Position numbers and translations under genes: made by a program. 64,000 nt of DNA from positions 1 to 64,000 of the forward strand of contig CAZOOT010000001.1 of NCBI GenBank assembly GCA_964581455.1. The letters are read 5' to 3'. Position 1 is the first letter of the stretch. Each line of letters starts with the position of its first letter. Under the pieces are notes generated by a model, which saw only the letters and a program-made list of their open reading frames with translations, made no database searches and was not told where the DNA came from. Origin of the DNA: VBAS01 sp964581455 (lineage in GTDB: Bacteria; Bacteroidota; Bacteroidia; Chitinophagales; Chitinophagaceae). This document shows positions 18,123 to 26,764 of this stretch, piece after piece.

Positions 18123-18794
18123 ATGACAAGAAGAAAAATCGTTTTATCCGCCCTTGCAGGAGTAATTATGATGGGCTCCATTATTTATGCAGCAGATCAT
18201 ATTGATGCACCGGCTGTAACCGGTGCCGGCAGTGCCAGCCTGGGAACAGACATTACCGACATTTATGCTTTTCAAAATCCTGCAGATAATTCCCAAATGG
18301 TATTTGTTATTAATGCGCAGGGCTTGCTTTCACCATCTGCTACAGGTTCCGCAACATTTCCTTCCAATGTGATGTATGAACTGAACATTGACAATACAGG
18401 GGATAATGTAGAAGATCTCGTAATCCAGTTCCTGGTACAAAAAGGAAAATTAAGGGCTTATGGTCCGATAGCTCCGGGATCAACCGGAACTATGAGTACG
18501 GTAAAAACAAATGGCCCTTTGACCGAAGCTGATGTTACAGCTTATGGAGCTTCTCCTGTAATTGGGAGCAATGCAAATGGAATTAAAGTTTTTGCTGGTC
18601 CGAGAGATGATCCTTTCTTTTTTGACCTGAGCAGGTTTAAGGAAATTCTTGGCGGCACACAGCCGGGATTCCGCAGCCCGGGTGTAGATGCATTTGCAGG
18701 TACAAATGTGATGTCTATTGTAGCAGAAATTCCCAAAGCAATGTTGGGCAGTGCTGCAACTATTAATGTTTGGGCAGAAACTAAAATGAAATAA
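18123..18794 (+). CDS. DUF4331-family secreted protein (N-terminal-half type)
   Basis: Exported protein of unknown function. The ATG at 18123 gives a compact signal peptide (MTRRKIVLSALAG...IIYAAD); an in-frame ATG 30 bases earlier adds a Lys-rich tail and cannot be excluded. Mature residues begin DHIDAP, the position of the S/D-H-x-x-AP motif that opens DUF4331 domains, followed by TDITDIYAFQNP and a beta-rich body ending in an INVWAE strand. DUF4331 proteins are commonly about twice this long; here the second half appears as the separate next gene. The neighbourhood (TonB receptor opposite, TPR lipoprotein downstream) suggests an envelope role. Confidence 0.82.
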   Translation: MTRRKIVLSALAGVIMMGSIIYAADHIDAPAVTGAGSASLGTDITDIYAFQNPADNSQMVFVINAQGLLSPSATGSATFPSNVMYELNIDNTGDNVEDLVIQFLVQKGKLRAYGPIAPGSTGTMSTVKTNGPLTEADVTAYGASPVIGSNANGIKVFAGPRDDPFFFDLSRFKEILGGTQPGFRSPGVDAFAGTNVMSIVAEIPKAMLGSAATINVWAETKMK

Positions 18795-18824
18795 CTAATC
18801 CGTTAATCAAAAAAATTAAAAATT

Positions 18825-19358
18825 ATGAATCGTTTAAATAAATTAACCCTTTTATCCGGCATAGCAATTATTTTACTTGCGACAGGATGCAAAAAAGATA
18901 AAACAAGTATAGAGTCATTTGATACAGCCGGCAACTATTCCCAGGTAGATCAGATGGGGAGACCAGCAATCAATACCGTTTTTGTGAGTGCTGGCCGGAA
19001 AAATGAATTCAATACAATCATTCCTTCACAAATGAATGCGGCTTTCAATGCACAATTTCAATCTGTGTTAACCGGATTCGGATATAGTTCCAATGCATTG
19101 GGTATGGATAAGGCAACATTTGCCGGAGCACTGGTTACTGATGTACTGAATGTAAAAATGAGCGGTACAACAACCTTTTTTGACGGTACAAACGTATTAA
19201 CCGGAAGGGCATTGGCTGATGATGTGATCGATACAGAGTTATTACTCATTTTCGGTGGGGGAACCGGAGCTTCTAATCCCGGTTTGACTAAGGATAATGT
19301 AAACGGAAATGACAAACTATTTTTAAGCAGTTTCCCTTTCCTGGCTTCACCTCATTAA
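18825..19358 (+). CDS. Lipoprotein resembling the C-terminal half of DUF4331
   Basis: Signal peptide with lipobox (IILLATGCKKD, Cys about residue 22), so a membrane-anchored envelope protein of 177 residues. The segment QVDQMGRPAINTVFV (about 42-56) matches the R/QMGxPxxN portion that in long DUF4331 proteins follows the region encoded by the previous gene, supporting a split of one ancestral protein into two exported chains. Spacing to the upstream gene is 30 bases and a terminator follows, so the two likely form one transcript. Molecular function unknown. Confidence 0.75.
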   Translation: MNRLNKLTLLSGIAIILLATGCKKDKTSIESFDTAGNYSQVDQMGRPAINTVFVSAGRKNEFNTIIPSQMNAAFNAQFQSVLTGFGYSSNALGMDKATFAGALVTDVLNVKMSGTTTFFDGTNVLTGRALADDVIDTELLLIFGGGTGASNPGLTKDNVNGNDKLFLSSFPFLASPH

Positions 19359-19380
19359 AAAAAATAAATTATTTATTCAG

Positions 19381-19413
19381 ATCCGGGCTTAGTAACGATA
19401 AGCCCGGATTTTT
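19381..19413 (+). terminator. Terminator or attenuator after the DUF4331 pair
   Basis: Perfect 10-bp stem ATCCGGGCTT / AAGCCCGGAT (19381-19390, 19400-19409) then TTTTT. Only 14 bases separate it from the next ATG, so some read-through may express the TPR gene. Confidence 0.85.
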
Positions 19414-19427
19414 AAAACCAACCAAAT

Positions 19428-20741
19428 ATGAACCGGATTATTATTTCACTTTCAGTTTTATGCATATTCAGTGCATGTAAAAACAACAGGATTGCTCATC
19501 CATCTGACTATAATGTTTTTCTTTTTGATAATAATCGGATTGAGAAGCCACTAGAAAAAGTAAACACAGAAATAGATTTTTGGCAACAAAAACTTTCAGA
19601 AGATACCGGAAGTTATGTTAACATGCTGGAACTGGCATCCAACCACATCAAACGGTTTAAAGTATCCGGACATGTAAATGATCTTCATGTTGCCGATTCA
19701 TTTTATGCCAGGTGTCTTTCCAAAGTCAAGAATACAGAACCTGAAATATATTTTTCAATTGCCCAGAATGCGATTACACAGCATCGCTTCCAGGATGCAT
19801 GGAAGTATTTAAACCTTGCAGACAGTATTGGTGTCAATCCTTATGTCATTAAACTCCTGAAATTTGATGCAGCCATGGAAATAGGATTATACCAGGAAGC
19901 AGCAAATAACCTGGATCAGGTAAAGAACGAAAATGAATTTGATTACCTGGTACGGAAAGCTAAATGGGAAGATCACAACGGCCATTTGGATAAAGCTATT
20001 TTGCTAATGGAAAAGGCATTGGTACTGGCAGAAGACTCAAAAAAAAATTCAATGATCCTCTGGGCAAAATCTAACCTTGGCGATATGTATGGTCATGCAG
20101 GTAGGGTAGAAGAAGCCTATAAAAACTACCTGGATGTTTTGAAAATTGACAGTTCTTATTTGTATGCCTTAAAGGGAATTGCCTGGATCGCCTATTCTCA
20201 TGATAAGAACACAAAAGAAGCAACACGTATCCTTCATTATATATTATCACAAACAAATATGCCAGACCTGTATCTTACCCTGGCTGAAATTGCAGAATGG
20301 GATGGAGATACTACATTGAAGAAGGAATACACTTCAAAATTTCTTTCTATTGTGGAGAATCCTGCATATGGAAATATGTACAATAAATACCTCATTAATA
20401 TTTACGCCGGAGAATTAAAAGATTTTGATAAAGCCTTGGCAATAGCAGAAAAAGAAGTAGCAAGCCGGCCAACTCCTGAAACATACAATTGGTTGGCCTG
20501 GGTTTATTATCAGCAGGGAGAAGTTAATAAAGCCAGAGAACTGGTTCAAAATTATGTTTTGGGAAAAACATTTGAACCTGATGCTTTGTTGCATGCCGCT
20601 TATATTTTTCAGGATACCGGTGAAAAAAATACGGCTAATAAGCTATTTCAGGAATGTATAAGCAGTTCATTTGAATTGGGTCCTGTTGCTATTGATGAAA
20701 TCAAAAAGAAATTTGAATACGGAACAAGGGCTGGTTTTTAA
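19428..20741 (+). CDS. TPR-repeat lipoprotein
   Basis: Starts with a lipoprotein signal (VLCIFSACKNN, Cys at about residue 16) and continues as an almost wholly helical protein of 437 residues with tetratricopeptide-like pairs of helices, for example AWKYLNLADSIGVNP, AILLMEKALVLAEDSKKN, AYKNYLDVLKIDSSYLYALKGIAW and ALAIAEKEVASRPTPETYNWLAWVYYQQGEVNKA. TPR arrays act as protein-binding scaffolds. It sits just behind the DUF4331 pair, separated by a hairpin terminator, and probably belongs to the same functional group. Binding partner not known. Confidence 0.8.
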   Translation: MNRIIISLSVLCIFSACKNNRIAHPSDYNVFLFDNNRIEKPLEKVNTEIDFWQQKLSEDTGSYVNMLELASNHIKRFKVSGHVNDLHVADSFYARCLSKVKNTEPEIYFSIAQNAITQHRFQDAWKYLNLADSIGVNPYVIKLLKFDAAMEIGLYQEAANNLDQVKNENEFDYLVRKAKWEDHNGHLDKAILLMEKALVLAEDSKKNSMILWAKSNLGDMYGHAGRVEEAYKNYLDVLKIDSSYLYALKGIAWIAYSHDKNTKEATRILHYILSQTNMPDLYLTLAEIAEWDGDTTLKKEYTSKFLSIVENPAYGNMYNKYLINIYAGELKDFDKALAIAEKEVASRPTPETYNWLAWVYYQQGEVNKARELVQNYVLGKTFEPDALLHAAYIFQDTGEKNTANKLFQECISSSFELGPVAIDEIKKKFEYGTRAGF

Positions 20742-20768
20742 ACTTAGGACATTGTCTCTTTATTTGTT

Positions 20769-21152
20769 TTATCCTCCGGAAGACCGGGGGATAATTTTTT
20801 TTAAGGCAAAATAATATCCGGCCAGGCATCCCAGCCCATCTGCTACAATATCGAAGATGTCAAAAGAACGATAAGGAATAAATCCGAATTGAATGATCTC
20901 CATGAGTATTCCATATAAAAAAGATAGCAGCATTATTTTTACAAATATTTTTTTCAGTTGACCCTGCTTATTAACTCCGGCAAAAGCCCAACACCAAAAA
21001 ATAACCAGCACTAAAAACAGTCCGATATGTACCCACTTGTCAAACCAGATTTTATTTAGCCAATTGAGTTTTGGGAATTCATTACCCGGCATACTTAGTA
21101 GTATCGTTACAATTACCAGCCATGCAATGGCAGCAAAGACCGGAAGTTTCAT
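20769..21152 (-). CDS. VanZ-family membrane protein
   Basis: Small inner-membrane protein with four hydrophobic helices. The start at 21150-21152 (MKLPVFAAIAWLVIVTILLSMPG) matches the family pattern, where the first helix ends in LSxxPG; an ATG 81 bases upstream would add an unlikely 27-residue extension. Later motifs WVHIGLF and the DIFDIVADGLGCLAGY segment near the C-terminus are typical of VanZ-like proteins, named after a teicoplanin-resistance gene but mostly of unknown role. Its last codons lie inside the hairpin that ends the convergent TPR gene. Confidence 0.75.
   Translation of the reverse strand: MKLPVFAAIAWLVIVTILLSMPGNEFPKLNWLNKIWFDKWVHIGLFLVLVIFWCWAFAGVNKQGQLKKIFVKIMLLSFLYGILMEIIQFGFIPYRSFDIFDIVADGLGCLAGYYFALKKIIPRSSGG
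20772..20802 (+). terminator. Probable terminator of the TPR gene
   Basis: Stem TCCTCCGG / CCGGGGGA with one G-U pair, AAGA loop, then ATAATTTTTTTT. It overlaps the 3' codons of the convergent VanZ-like gene. Confidence 0.65.
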
Positions 21153-21240
21153 CGTTTTCAAAAAGTAAAAGTTGAATGTTAATAAAATAAAATCAACATT
21201 GGTTCCTGTTGCTAAAATAGTTCTTTGCAGCATGTGAAAA

Positions 21241-21269
21241 AGAAAAAGGAGCCCCCAAAAGAGGGCTCC
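21241..21269 (-). terminator. Terminator of the ECF sigma/anti-sigma operon
   Basis: Read on the minus strand: GGAGCCC, 8-base loop, GGGCTCC, then TTTTTCTTTTTC. It lies about 100 bases beyond the anti-sigma stop. Confidence 0.85.
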
Positions 21270-21367
21270 TGCATAAAACCAACTATAGAACCAAAACCAC
21301 TATAGCATTAAGCGATCGGACTAATACAGATACGAAATAAATAATGGAACAGTTTTAAAAGAAGAAG

Positions 21368-22141
21368 TTATAAATTTCCAAGCACTACCATTTTTTCCAA
21401 AGTTGGTGTGGGGCTGCCGCCTTTCCTTTCTATGGTTATAGCAAATGCCTGGGCAGCCTGTGCATTCTTCATCCGGTAAAGCTGAAGCGGCTTTTGGGTA
21501 ATTTCAAATACACCCATATCAATTGGTTTGCCATCCAGCAAGGCCCAGAGTTGGTATTGTTCATCAGAAGCGGGGACCGGAAGATTATTAATCAGCAGGT
21601 AAACATCATGTGATGTAGTATCCCAGTAAACTATCGCAGATGATTGAGGTGAATATTGCGTGCCGGCCAATATGGCTATCTTATTTGAACCCTGGAGTAT
21701 TTTACTATCCTGTTCTATTTGCGCCAGGCGGTTATTAAATTCGGTCAAATTAGCTTTAATATTTCTATTCTCGTTTTTCAGGATCATATTCCACCATAAG
21801 CTTCCGGCCAATAAAATAAAACTGGCAGCAGCAGCAAAGCGTAACCAACCTGTGGAACCTGAACTTATTTTTCTTACCGGGGCTTCAGTAATAGGAATAA
21901 CAGGAGCAGTCTGCTTATCTGAAAATATTTCAGCAGCTATTTTTTGTTTCAGCTCCTGTGGTGCAGGCATAGCATTTTCCATGGCTTGTTTTTCCACCTG
22001 CAACTCAAAAGCATCACGGGCTGCTTTGATTTCAGGATATTGCTCACAGACTTTTTCAAACTCAAGTTTTTCCTGCTCATTAAGCATGCCAAGCACATAG
22101 CTTTCTATAATTCCACTTGATATGTATTCCTTTGTATTCAC
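21368..22141 (-). CDS. RskA-like membrane anti-sigma factor
   Basis: Binds and inhibits its partner ECF sigma factor at the inner membrane. Residues about 1-95 form the cytoplasmic sigma-binding domain (YISSGIIESYVLGMLNEQEK..., matching the zinc-less anti-sigma domain style), about 98-118 a membrane helix (LRFAAAASFILLAGSLWWNM), a short coiled coil follows, and the extracytoplasmic RskA domain ends the protein (YQLWALLDGKPIDMG, and ITIERKGGSPTPT). It starts five bases after the sigma gene stop, so the two are translated from one mRNA. Release of the sigma factor presumably needs proteolysis; the signal is not shown. Confidence 0.88.
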   Translation of the reverse strand: MNTKEYISSGIIESYVLGMLNEQEKLEFEKVCEQYPEIKAARDAFELQVEKQAMENAMPAPQELKQKIAAEIFSDKQTAPVIPITEAPVRKISSGSTGWLRFAAAASFILLAGSLWWNMILKNENRNIKANLTEFNNRLAQIEQDSKILQGSNKIAILAGTQYSPQSSAIVYWDTTSHDVYLLINNLPVPASDEQYQLWALLDGKPIDMGVFEITQKPLQLYRMKNAQAAQAFAITIERKGGSPTPTLEKMVVLGNL

Positions 22142-22146
22142 TTATT

Positions 22147-22689
22147 TCATTGTATCATAATTCTTAATTGGCTTAATGCCGTTCTTATTCTGGTTTTTAC
22201 AGTGCCTAATGGAATTCCCAGAATTTTTGAAATTTCCTCATGAGTAAATCCCTGGAAAAATGACAGGTCAATCAAAGTTCTGTACTCTTCTTTCAATTTC
22301 GTCAACACTTTTCTTAATCCTACATCACTGGTCTCAGGATTTACACTCACAGTTATTCCCTCATTTACGTTGTCAGAAATGGATTGGTTTTGCTGGCTGT
22401 TTCTGAATCCCTTGGATCTTACTTTGTCAATTGCAGCATTTCTTGCAATGTTCAGCATCCAGGTAAATAATCTCCCTTTTTGCGGATCATACAGCTCTAT
22501 TTTTTTCCAGATATTTATGAAAACTTCCTGTAAAACATCACCTGCAATTTCTTTATCTGTCACCACCTGGTTGATGATGGTGAATAAAGCTCCCGAATAA
22601 TTATCATAGAGGTAATTAAACCCATTATTGCTCTGTTCTTTCAGCATAGCAATAAGCTCTGGTTCGCTATATGTAATTTTTGGGCTCAA
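22147..22689 (-). CDS. ECF-family RNA polymerase sigma factor (SigK-like)
   Basis: Alternative sigma factor of 180 residues. Region 2 is visible at about 20-90 (DNYSGALFTII ... GDVLQEVFINIWKKI ... GRLFTWMLNIARNAAIDKVRS) and region 4 at about 125-178 (YRTLIDLSFFQGFTHEEISK and GTVKTRIRTALSQLR). It precedes its RskA-like anti-sigma in a two-gene operon that ends at a strong terminator. Target promoters are unknown; the nearby DUF4331/TPR genes are candidates only because of proximity, and lie on the other strand. Confidence 0.93.
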   Translation of the reverse strand: MSPKITYSEPELIAMLKEQSNNGFNYLYDNYSGALFTIINQVVTDKEIAGDVLQEVFINIWKKIELYDPQKGRLFTWMLNIARNAAIDKVRSKGFRNSQQNQSISDNVNEGITVSVNPETSDVGLRKVLTKLKEEYRTLIDLSFFQGFTHEEISKILGIPLGTVKTRIRTALSQLRIMIQ

Positions 22690-22708
22690 AAGTTGGTTAA
22701 AGCTAAAA

Positions 22709-22740
22709 TAAATAAAGCATCCTGGTTCAGGGATGCTTTA
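22709..22740 (-). terminator. Terminator of gcvH
   Basis: 10-bp perfect stem TAAAGCATCC / GGATGCTTTA with an 8-base loop, followed on the minus strand by TTTATTTTAG. Starts 28 bases after the gcvH stop. Confidence 0.8.
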
Positions 22741-22767
22741 CTTACGAAATTTTTACCAATATAGTTT

Positions 22768-23145
22768 TTATCCTACTATTGCTTTATAAGCTGCAGCATC
22801 CATCAAAGCTTCTACTTCAGCCGGATTATCAACAGTCATTTTTATCATCCATCCTTCACCATAAGGATCGCTGTTTACCGACTCAGGCGAATTGGCCAAT
22901 GCAGGATTCAATTCGGTTATCGTTCCATCTAAAGGCATAAAAAGGTCTGAAACGGTTTTTACGGCTTCTACAGTGCCAAACACATCACCTGCCTTAAAAG
23001 ACTTTCCGATTGATTCCACTTCAACATATACGATATCACCTAATTCTCCCTGTGCAAAATCTGTAATGCCGATTGTAGCAACATTCCCTTCAAGGCTTAC
23101 CCACTCATGATCCTTTGTATAACGGAGATTATCTGGAAAATTCAT
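22768..23145 (-). CDS. gcvH: Glycine cleavage system H protein
   Basis: Carries the lipoyl arm that shuttles the aminomethyl group between the P, T and L proteins in glycine breakdown. The lipoylated Lys is in GTVEAVKTVSDLF (about residue 64), the N-terminal YTKDHEWVSLEGNVATIGITDFAQ and the C-terminal GEGWMIKM are canonical, and 125 residues is the normal size. Other gcv genes are not in this window. A short palindromic repeat lies between it and the upstream cyclophilin gene. Confidence 0.97.
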   Translation of the reverse strand: MNFPDNLRYTKDHEWVSLEGNVATIGITDFAQGELGDIVYVEVESIGKSFKAGDVFGTVEAVKTVSDLFMPLDGTITELNPALANSPESVNSDPYGEGWMIKMTVDNPAEVEALMDAAAYKAIVG

Positions 23146-23162
23146 AGTTATTTATTTTTGAG

Positions 23163-23182
23163 CCTGCCTGACGATAGGCAGG
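23163..23182. repeat. Short palindrome CCTGCCT-AGGCAGG
   Basis: 7-bp perfect inverted repeat with a 6-base loop in the cyclophilin-gcvH gap; not followed by a T run on either strand, so more likely a dispersed repeat than a terminator. Confidence 0.45.
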
Positions 23183-23239
23183 TTGCAAAGATTATAAAAA
23201 CAAGTTGAAAAGATTAAAAGAATTTTTATTTGAAATGAT

Positions 23240-23947
23240 CTAATGCTTTTTTCTTTTTACCAGTTTTGTTTGTATGATACGTACATCTTCTTTTGGCCGG
23301 TTAAGATCCTGCCCCTTACTGACTTCAACGGCTGCAATTTTATTTACAGTCTCTAATCCTGATACCACTTCTCCAAAAACAGTATAATTCTGGTCAAGAT
23401 GTGGTGATCCGCCAACCGTTTTATAGGCTTCTCTTTGTGCCAAAGGAATTTTTCGGCCATTTAACCGAAAAGTTTCTGTCGAATCAAGTCCGGCATCAGT
23501 AAATTTTCTTCCCTTCACTATATAAAACTGGCTGCCGCTGCTTGCTTTTTCCGGATTTACATTATCCGGGGTTCTGGCTGCTGCCAGCATTCCTTTTTTA
23601 TGAAACAGGCTTATTCTGAATTCAGCCGGAATTGTATATCCCGGGTTTCCATTTCCAAGTGGCTGTCCTTGTTTTGCTGATCTGCTGTTTGGATCACCTC
23701 CCTGTATCATAAAATCCTGCATCACCCGGTGAAATAACAGGCTGTCATAAAACTTCTTTTTTACCAGCTTCAGAAAATTATCGCGATGCATGGGAGTGGA
23801 ATCTGAAAGACGTACAACAATATCACCCAAACTGGTTTGAATCAACACATCTTTTTTCCTATCTTTTTTTCTGACTAAAGTATCTTTTTGAGCAATAAGT
23901 GAACTAAAAAGAAAACAACTCAGAAGAAAAACAACCAGCTTTTTCAT
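23240..23947 (-). CDS. Secreted cyclophilin-type peptidyl-prolyl isomerase
   Basis: Catalyses cis-trans isomerisation of Xaa-Pro bonds in exported proteins. The start at 23945-23947 (MKKLVVFLLSCFLFSSLIAQ) gives a good signal peptide; a start 36 bases upstream would put 12 residues before it. The body shows TSLGDIVVRLSD, then FHRVMQDFMIQGGDP (about 88-102, active-site Arg and Phe/Gln residues), a FYIVKG strand and VFGEVVSGLETVNKIA, all typical of the cyclophilin fold. Highly basic C-terminus (KLVKRKKH). Located just downstream of the DUF-like gene at 23964-24308 on the same strand. Confidence 0.9.
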   Translation of the reverse strand: MKKLVVFLLSCFLFSSLIAQKDTLVRKKDRKKDVLIQTSLGDIVVRLSDSTPMHRDNFLKLVKKKFYDSLLFHRVMQDFMIQGGDPNSRSAKQGQPLGNGNPGYTIPAEFRISLFHKKGMLAAARTPDNVNPEKASSGSQFYIVKGRKFTDAGLDSTETFRLNGRKIPLAQREAYKTVGGSPHLDQNYTVFGEVVSGLETVNKIAAVEVSKGQDLNRPKEDVRIIQTKLVKRKKH

Positions 23948-23963
23948 ATGCAGGGTTAATTTA

Positions 23964-24308
23964 TTATAAAGAATGGCTTTCAAGATAAAGCAGGATATGG
24001 TCTTTTAGAAAATTTTCCTGTTCTATCATATTCAATTCTGGCATTGGTTTTAATTGACGGAAATGGGGCCAGCCATCATCATCCTTCCCTGCAAATTCAT
24101 AAAACCCGCTGGTTGAAAATAATGTGCAAATGGCCACATGCATCAGGTCCTGTTTTTGTTCTTTGGTAAATTTCTCTTTTATCAGTCCCAGTTCCTGCAC
24201 ACCGATAAGGAATAAAATAGTCTCTATGTCTGGTTTCTTCCCAAATCTTTCTACCAGCTTTGCTTCTAATGCCCACCACCTGGTTTGAAGATCGTCTTTT
24301 GCTTCCAT
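23964..24308 (-). CDS. Conserved hypothetical cytoplasmic protein
   Basis: A 114-residue, acidic, helical protein without signal peptide or membrane segment. Opening ALEAKLVERFGKKPDIETILFLIGVQELG and the later HVAICTLFSTSGFYEF...DDDGWPHF are regular enough to be a real conserved family, but I do not recognise a function. It ends 17 bases before the cyclophilin start, so the two probably share a transcript, and it is divergent from serS. Confidence 0.7.
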   Translation of the reverse strand: MEAKDDLQTRWWALEAKLVERFGKKPDIETILFLIGVQELGLIKEKFTKEQKQDLMHVAICTLFSTSGFYEFAGKDDDGWPHFRQLKPMPELNMIEQENFLKDHILLYLESHSL

Positions 24309-24380
24309 AACGGCAAAGATAAGTGCCCATACTTTTATTTTCCGGGAAAGCCTTCTGCCTGATGGCTGACTCTTCTCCTT

Positions 24381-24388
24381 TATCTTTG
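24381..24388 (+). promoter_or_regulatory. Candidate -7 box for serS
   Basis: TATCTTTG, exact TAnnTTTG, 16 bases before the serS ATG; predicts a leader of about ten bases. Confidence 0.45.
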
Positions 24389-24404
24389 CGAAAATTAAAA
24401 AAGG

Positions 24405-25676
24405 ATGTTGCAGGTTGCATTTATAAGAAATAATACAGATTTAGTAAAGAGCAAGTTGGCCGTTAAAAATTTTAAGGAAATTGACCTTGTTGATGAAATA
24501 ATTGGATTGGATGATGAAAGAAAAAAACTGCAACTGGATTTCGATAACACGCAGTCAAAAGTAAACAGCACCTCAAAAGAGATTGGCCAGTTAATGGCAA
24601 AGGGACAAAAAGAAGAAGCGGAGAATAAAAAAAAGGAAGTAGCCGATTTAAAATTATCTCTTCAGCCAATTACAGAAAGACTAAACGAAACAGAAAAACT
24701 GGTTCAGGACAAACTTGTTTTACTTCCCAATTTGCCTTCAGAAAAAGTGCCCCCAGGTAAAACACCAGAGGATAATGTTTCTATTAAAAAGGCAGGAGAG
24801 ATTCCAAAACTTCCGGAGGGTTCAGTTCCGCACTGGGATCTTATAAAGAAATATGATATTGTGGATTTTGAAACCGGGGCAAAAATTACCGGAAGCGGAT
24901 TCCCCTTGTACAAGGGAAAAGGGGCCAAACTTCAACGGGCATTGGTACAATATTTTCTGGATTATAATACGGCTGCCGGTTATACTGAATACCTGCCGCC
25001 ATTGATGGTAAACGAAGCAAGTGCATATGGTACTGGTCAGCTTCCGGATAAAGAAGGCCAGATGTATTTTATGGAAGCAGATAATTTTTACATGATTCCA
25101 ACTTCGGAAGTTCCGTTAACCAATATTTATAGAGATGAAATTGTAAAAGAATCTGATCTACCAATTAAGATGACCGCTTTTACACCTTGCTTTCGCAGGG
25201 AAGCCGGAAGTTTTGGTAAAGATGTAAGGGGCCTTAACCGTGTACACCAGTTTGATAAAGTAGAAATTGTTCAGATAGTACATCCGGATAAAAGTTATGA
25301 TGTATTGGAAGAGATGGTTGCGCATGTAGAAAAATTACTGGTCTCCCTGGAATTGCCTTACAGGATCTTAAAACTCTGTGGCGGCGATATGAGTTTTGCC
25401 TCTGCACTCACTTACGATTTTGAAGTGTTTAGTGCAGCACAGGAAAAATGGCTTGAAGTAAGTTCTGTTTCCAATTTTGAAAGCTTTCAGACCAACCGGA
25501 TGAAGATCCGTTTCAAAGACAGCAATGGTAAAATGCAATTAGCCCACTCGTTAAATGGAAGTTCATTAGCGCTTCCTAGAATTGTCGCCTGTTTGCTGGA
25601 AAATAATCAGCAGGCCAATGGTATAAGACTTCCGCAAATACTCCACAACTATTTTGGCGCAGAATTCATTAATTGA
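24405..25676 (+). CDS. serS: Seryl-tRNA synthetase
   Basis: Class II synthetase charging tRNA-Ser (and the selenocysteine tRNA where present). The N-terminal 110 residues are the long antiparallel coiled coil that grips the tRNA extra arm (DLVDEIIGLDDERKKLQ...). Catalytic motifs are clear: TSEVPLTN near 240, motif 2 CFRREAGSFG near 263, and motif 3 LNGSSLALPRIVACLLENNQ near 383. Length 423 is standard. Its TGA overlaps the ATG of the following M48 gene by one base (TGATG). Confidence 0.97.
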   Translation: MLQVAFIRNNTDLVKSKLAVKNFKEIDLVDEIIGLDDERKKLQLDFDNTQSKVNSTSKEIGQLMAKGQKEEAENKKKEVADLKLSLQPITERLNETEKLVQDKLVLLPNLPSEKVPPGKTPEDNVSIKKAGEIPKLPEGSVPHWDLIKKYDIVDFETGAKITGSGFPLYKGKGAKLQRALVQYFLDYNTAAGYTEYLPPLMVNEASAYGTGQLPDKEGQMYFMEADNFYMIPTSEVPLTNIYRDEIVKESDLPIKMTAFTPCFRREAGSFGKDVRGLNRVHQFDKVEIVQIVHPDKSYDVLEEMVAHVEKLLVSLELPYRILKLCGGDMSFASALTYDFEVFSAAQEKWLEVSSVSNFESFQTNRMKIRFKDSNGKMQLAHSLNGSSLALPRIVACLLENNQQANGIRLPQILHNYFGAEFIN

Positions 25677-26764
25677 TGGACGCCTATTCTGCGAAATATT
25701 ATTTACAGGATGGTGAAGCCAGGGAGGCAACAGTTCTCATATTAAAAGATAAACTCAGCATTGGAATAAGAGATGAGTACAACCAACCCCGGGTAATCTA
25801 CTGGCCTTATCAGCAAATCATCAAAGACAATTTCTGGAAAAGGGGGCAGGCAATTGTTCGATGCAGGTCTTACCCGGTACAGGTTATTGAAGTGGACTCA
25901 AAAGAGTTTGCCGATAAACTTGAAAATCTTCTTGCCAATAGAAACAGGTTCTGGCTAAGCAGAACAATGAACAGGAACATGTTGCATATGCTGAAAGTAC
26001 TATTGATTTGCGGTGCCATTATACTTTCGGCCTATTTGTTTTTACTTCCTTTTTTAGCTGAACGGCTTGCCAAAAGAGTTCCAATTCCCTATGAAGAAAA
26101 GCTGGGCAATGAATTATATGATGTGCTGAAGAATAGCTTTGAACTGGATGAATCAAAAACTTTTTATGCCAACGAATTTTTTAAAGAACTCAATATTCAA
26201 ACAAAATACAATGTCCGGATCACTGTCGTGAAAGAGGATATGACAAATGCATTTGCCATGCCCGGGGGAAATATCATCGTATATGATAAAATGCTGGCAG
26301 GCATGAATAACTATGAAGACCTTGCAGCTTTGCTGGCGCATGAGTTTACCCATGTCAATGAAAAGCACAGCACCCGTTCCATTTTTCGTCAACTGGCTTC
26401 TGCTATATTTTTATCTGTTATTGTCGGAGATATAGGTACTATTGCTAATACAATGATCAGGAATGCGGACAACCTGAAAGGTTTGAGTTATTCAAGGAGC
26501 CTGGAAAAAGAAGCAGATCTGCATGGTTTGAAAATTTTAAGTGAAAGAAAAATAGATTGCCGGGGTTTTCTCAGCTTATTTACATTATTAAAAGCTGAAA
26601 CCAGCAAAGAAGGAAAACAGCCGGGAGAGTGGATCAGCAGCCACCCAGACCTGGATAAGCGGATTGCATATATAAAAAAAAGTGAATTGTTTAACAGGAA
26701 TAGTCCTATACAGGATGAGACCTTGAAGACATTGTTTTTAAAAATAAAAACCAGTGAAGAATAA
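25676..26764 (+). CDS. Membrane-anchored M48-family metalloprotease
   Basis: Zinc protease probably acting on envelope proteins. Residues 1-95 are a small beta domain ahead of a membrane helix at about 103-124 (LKVLLICGAIILSAYLFLLPFLA). The zinc site is HEFTH in LLAHEFTHVNEKHS (about residue 221) with the third ligand in SLEKEADLHGL (about 280). A further IFLSVIVGDIG hydrophobic patch follows the HExxH. The ATG overlaps the serS stop, so translation is probably coupled; a TTG one codon earlier is rejected. A BepA-like role in outer-membrane protein quality control is possible but unproven, since the TPR domain of BepA is missing. Confidence 0.88.
   Translation: MDAYSAKYYLQDGEAREATVLILKDKLSIGIRDEYNQPRVIYWPYQQIIKDNFWKRGQAIVRCRSYPVQVIEVDSKEFADKLENLLANRNRFWLSRTMNRNMLHMLKVLLICGAIILSAYLFLLPFLAERLAKRVPIPYEEKLGNELYDVLKNSFELDESKTFYANEFFKELNIQTKYNVRITVVKEDMTNAFAMPGGNIIVYDKMLAGMNNYEDLAALLAHEFTHVNEKHSTRSIFRQLASAIFLSVIVGDIGTIANTMIRNADNLKGLSYSRSLEKEADLHGLKILSERKIDCRGFLSLFTLLKAETSKEGKQPGEWISSHPDLDKRIAYIKKSELFNRNSPIQDETLKTLFLKIKTSEE

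Noticed and set aside
23163..23182. Terminator after the cyclophilin gene
   Set aside because: The 7-bp palindrome is followed by CTCAAAAATAA rather than a T tract on the minus strand.
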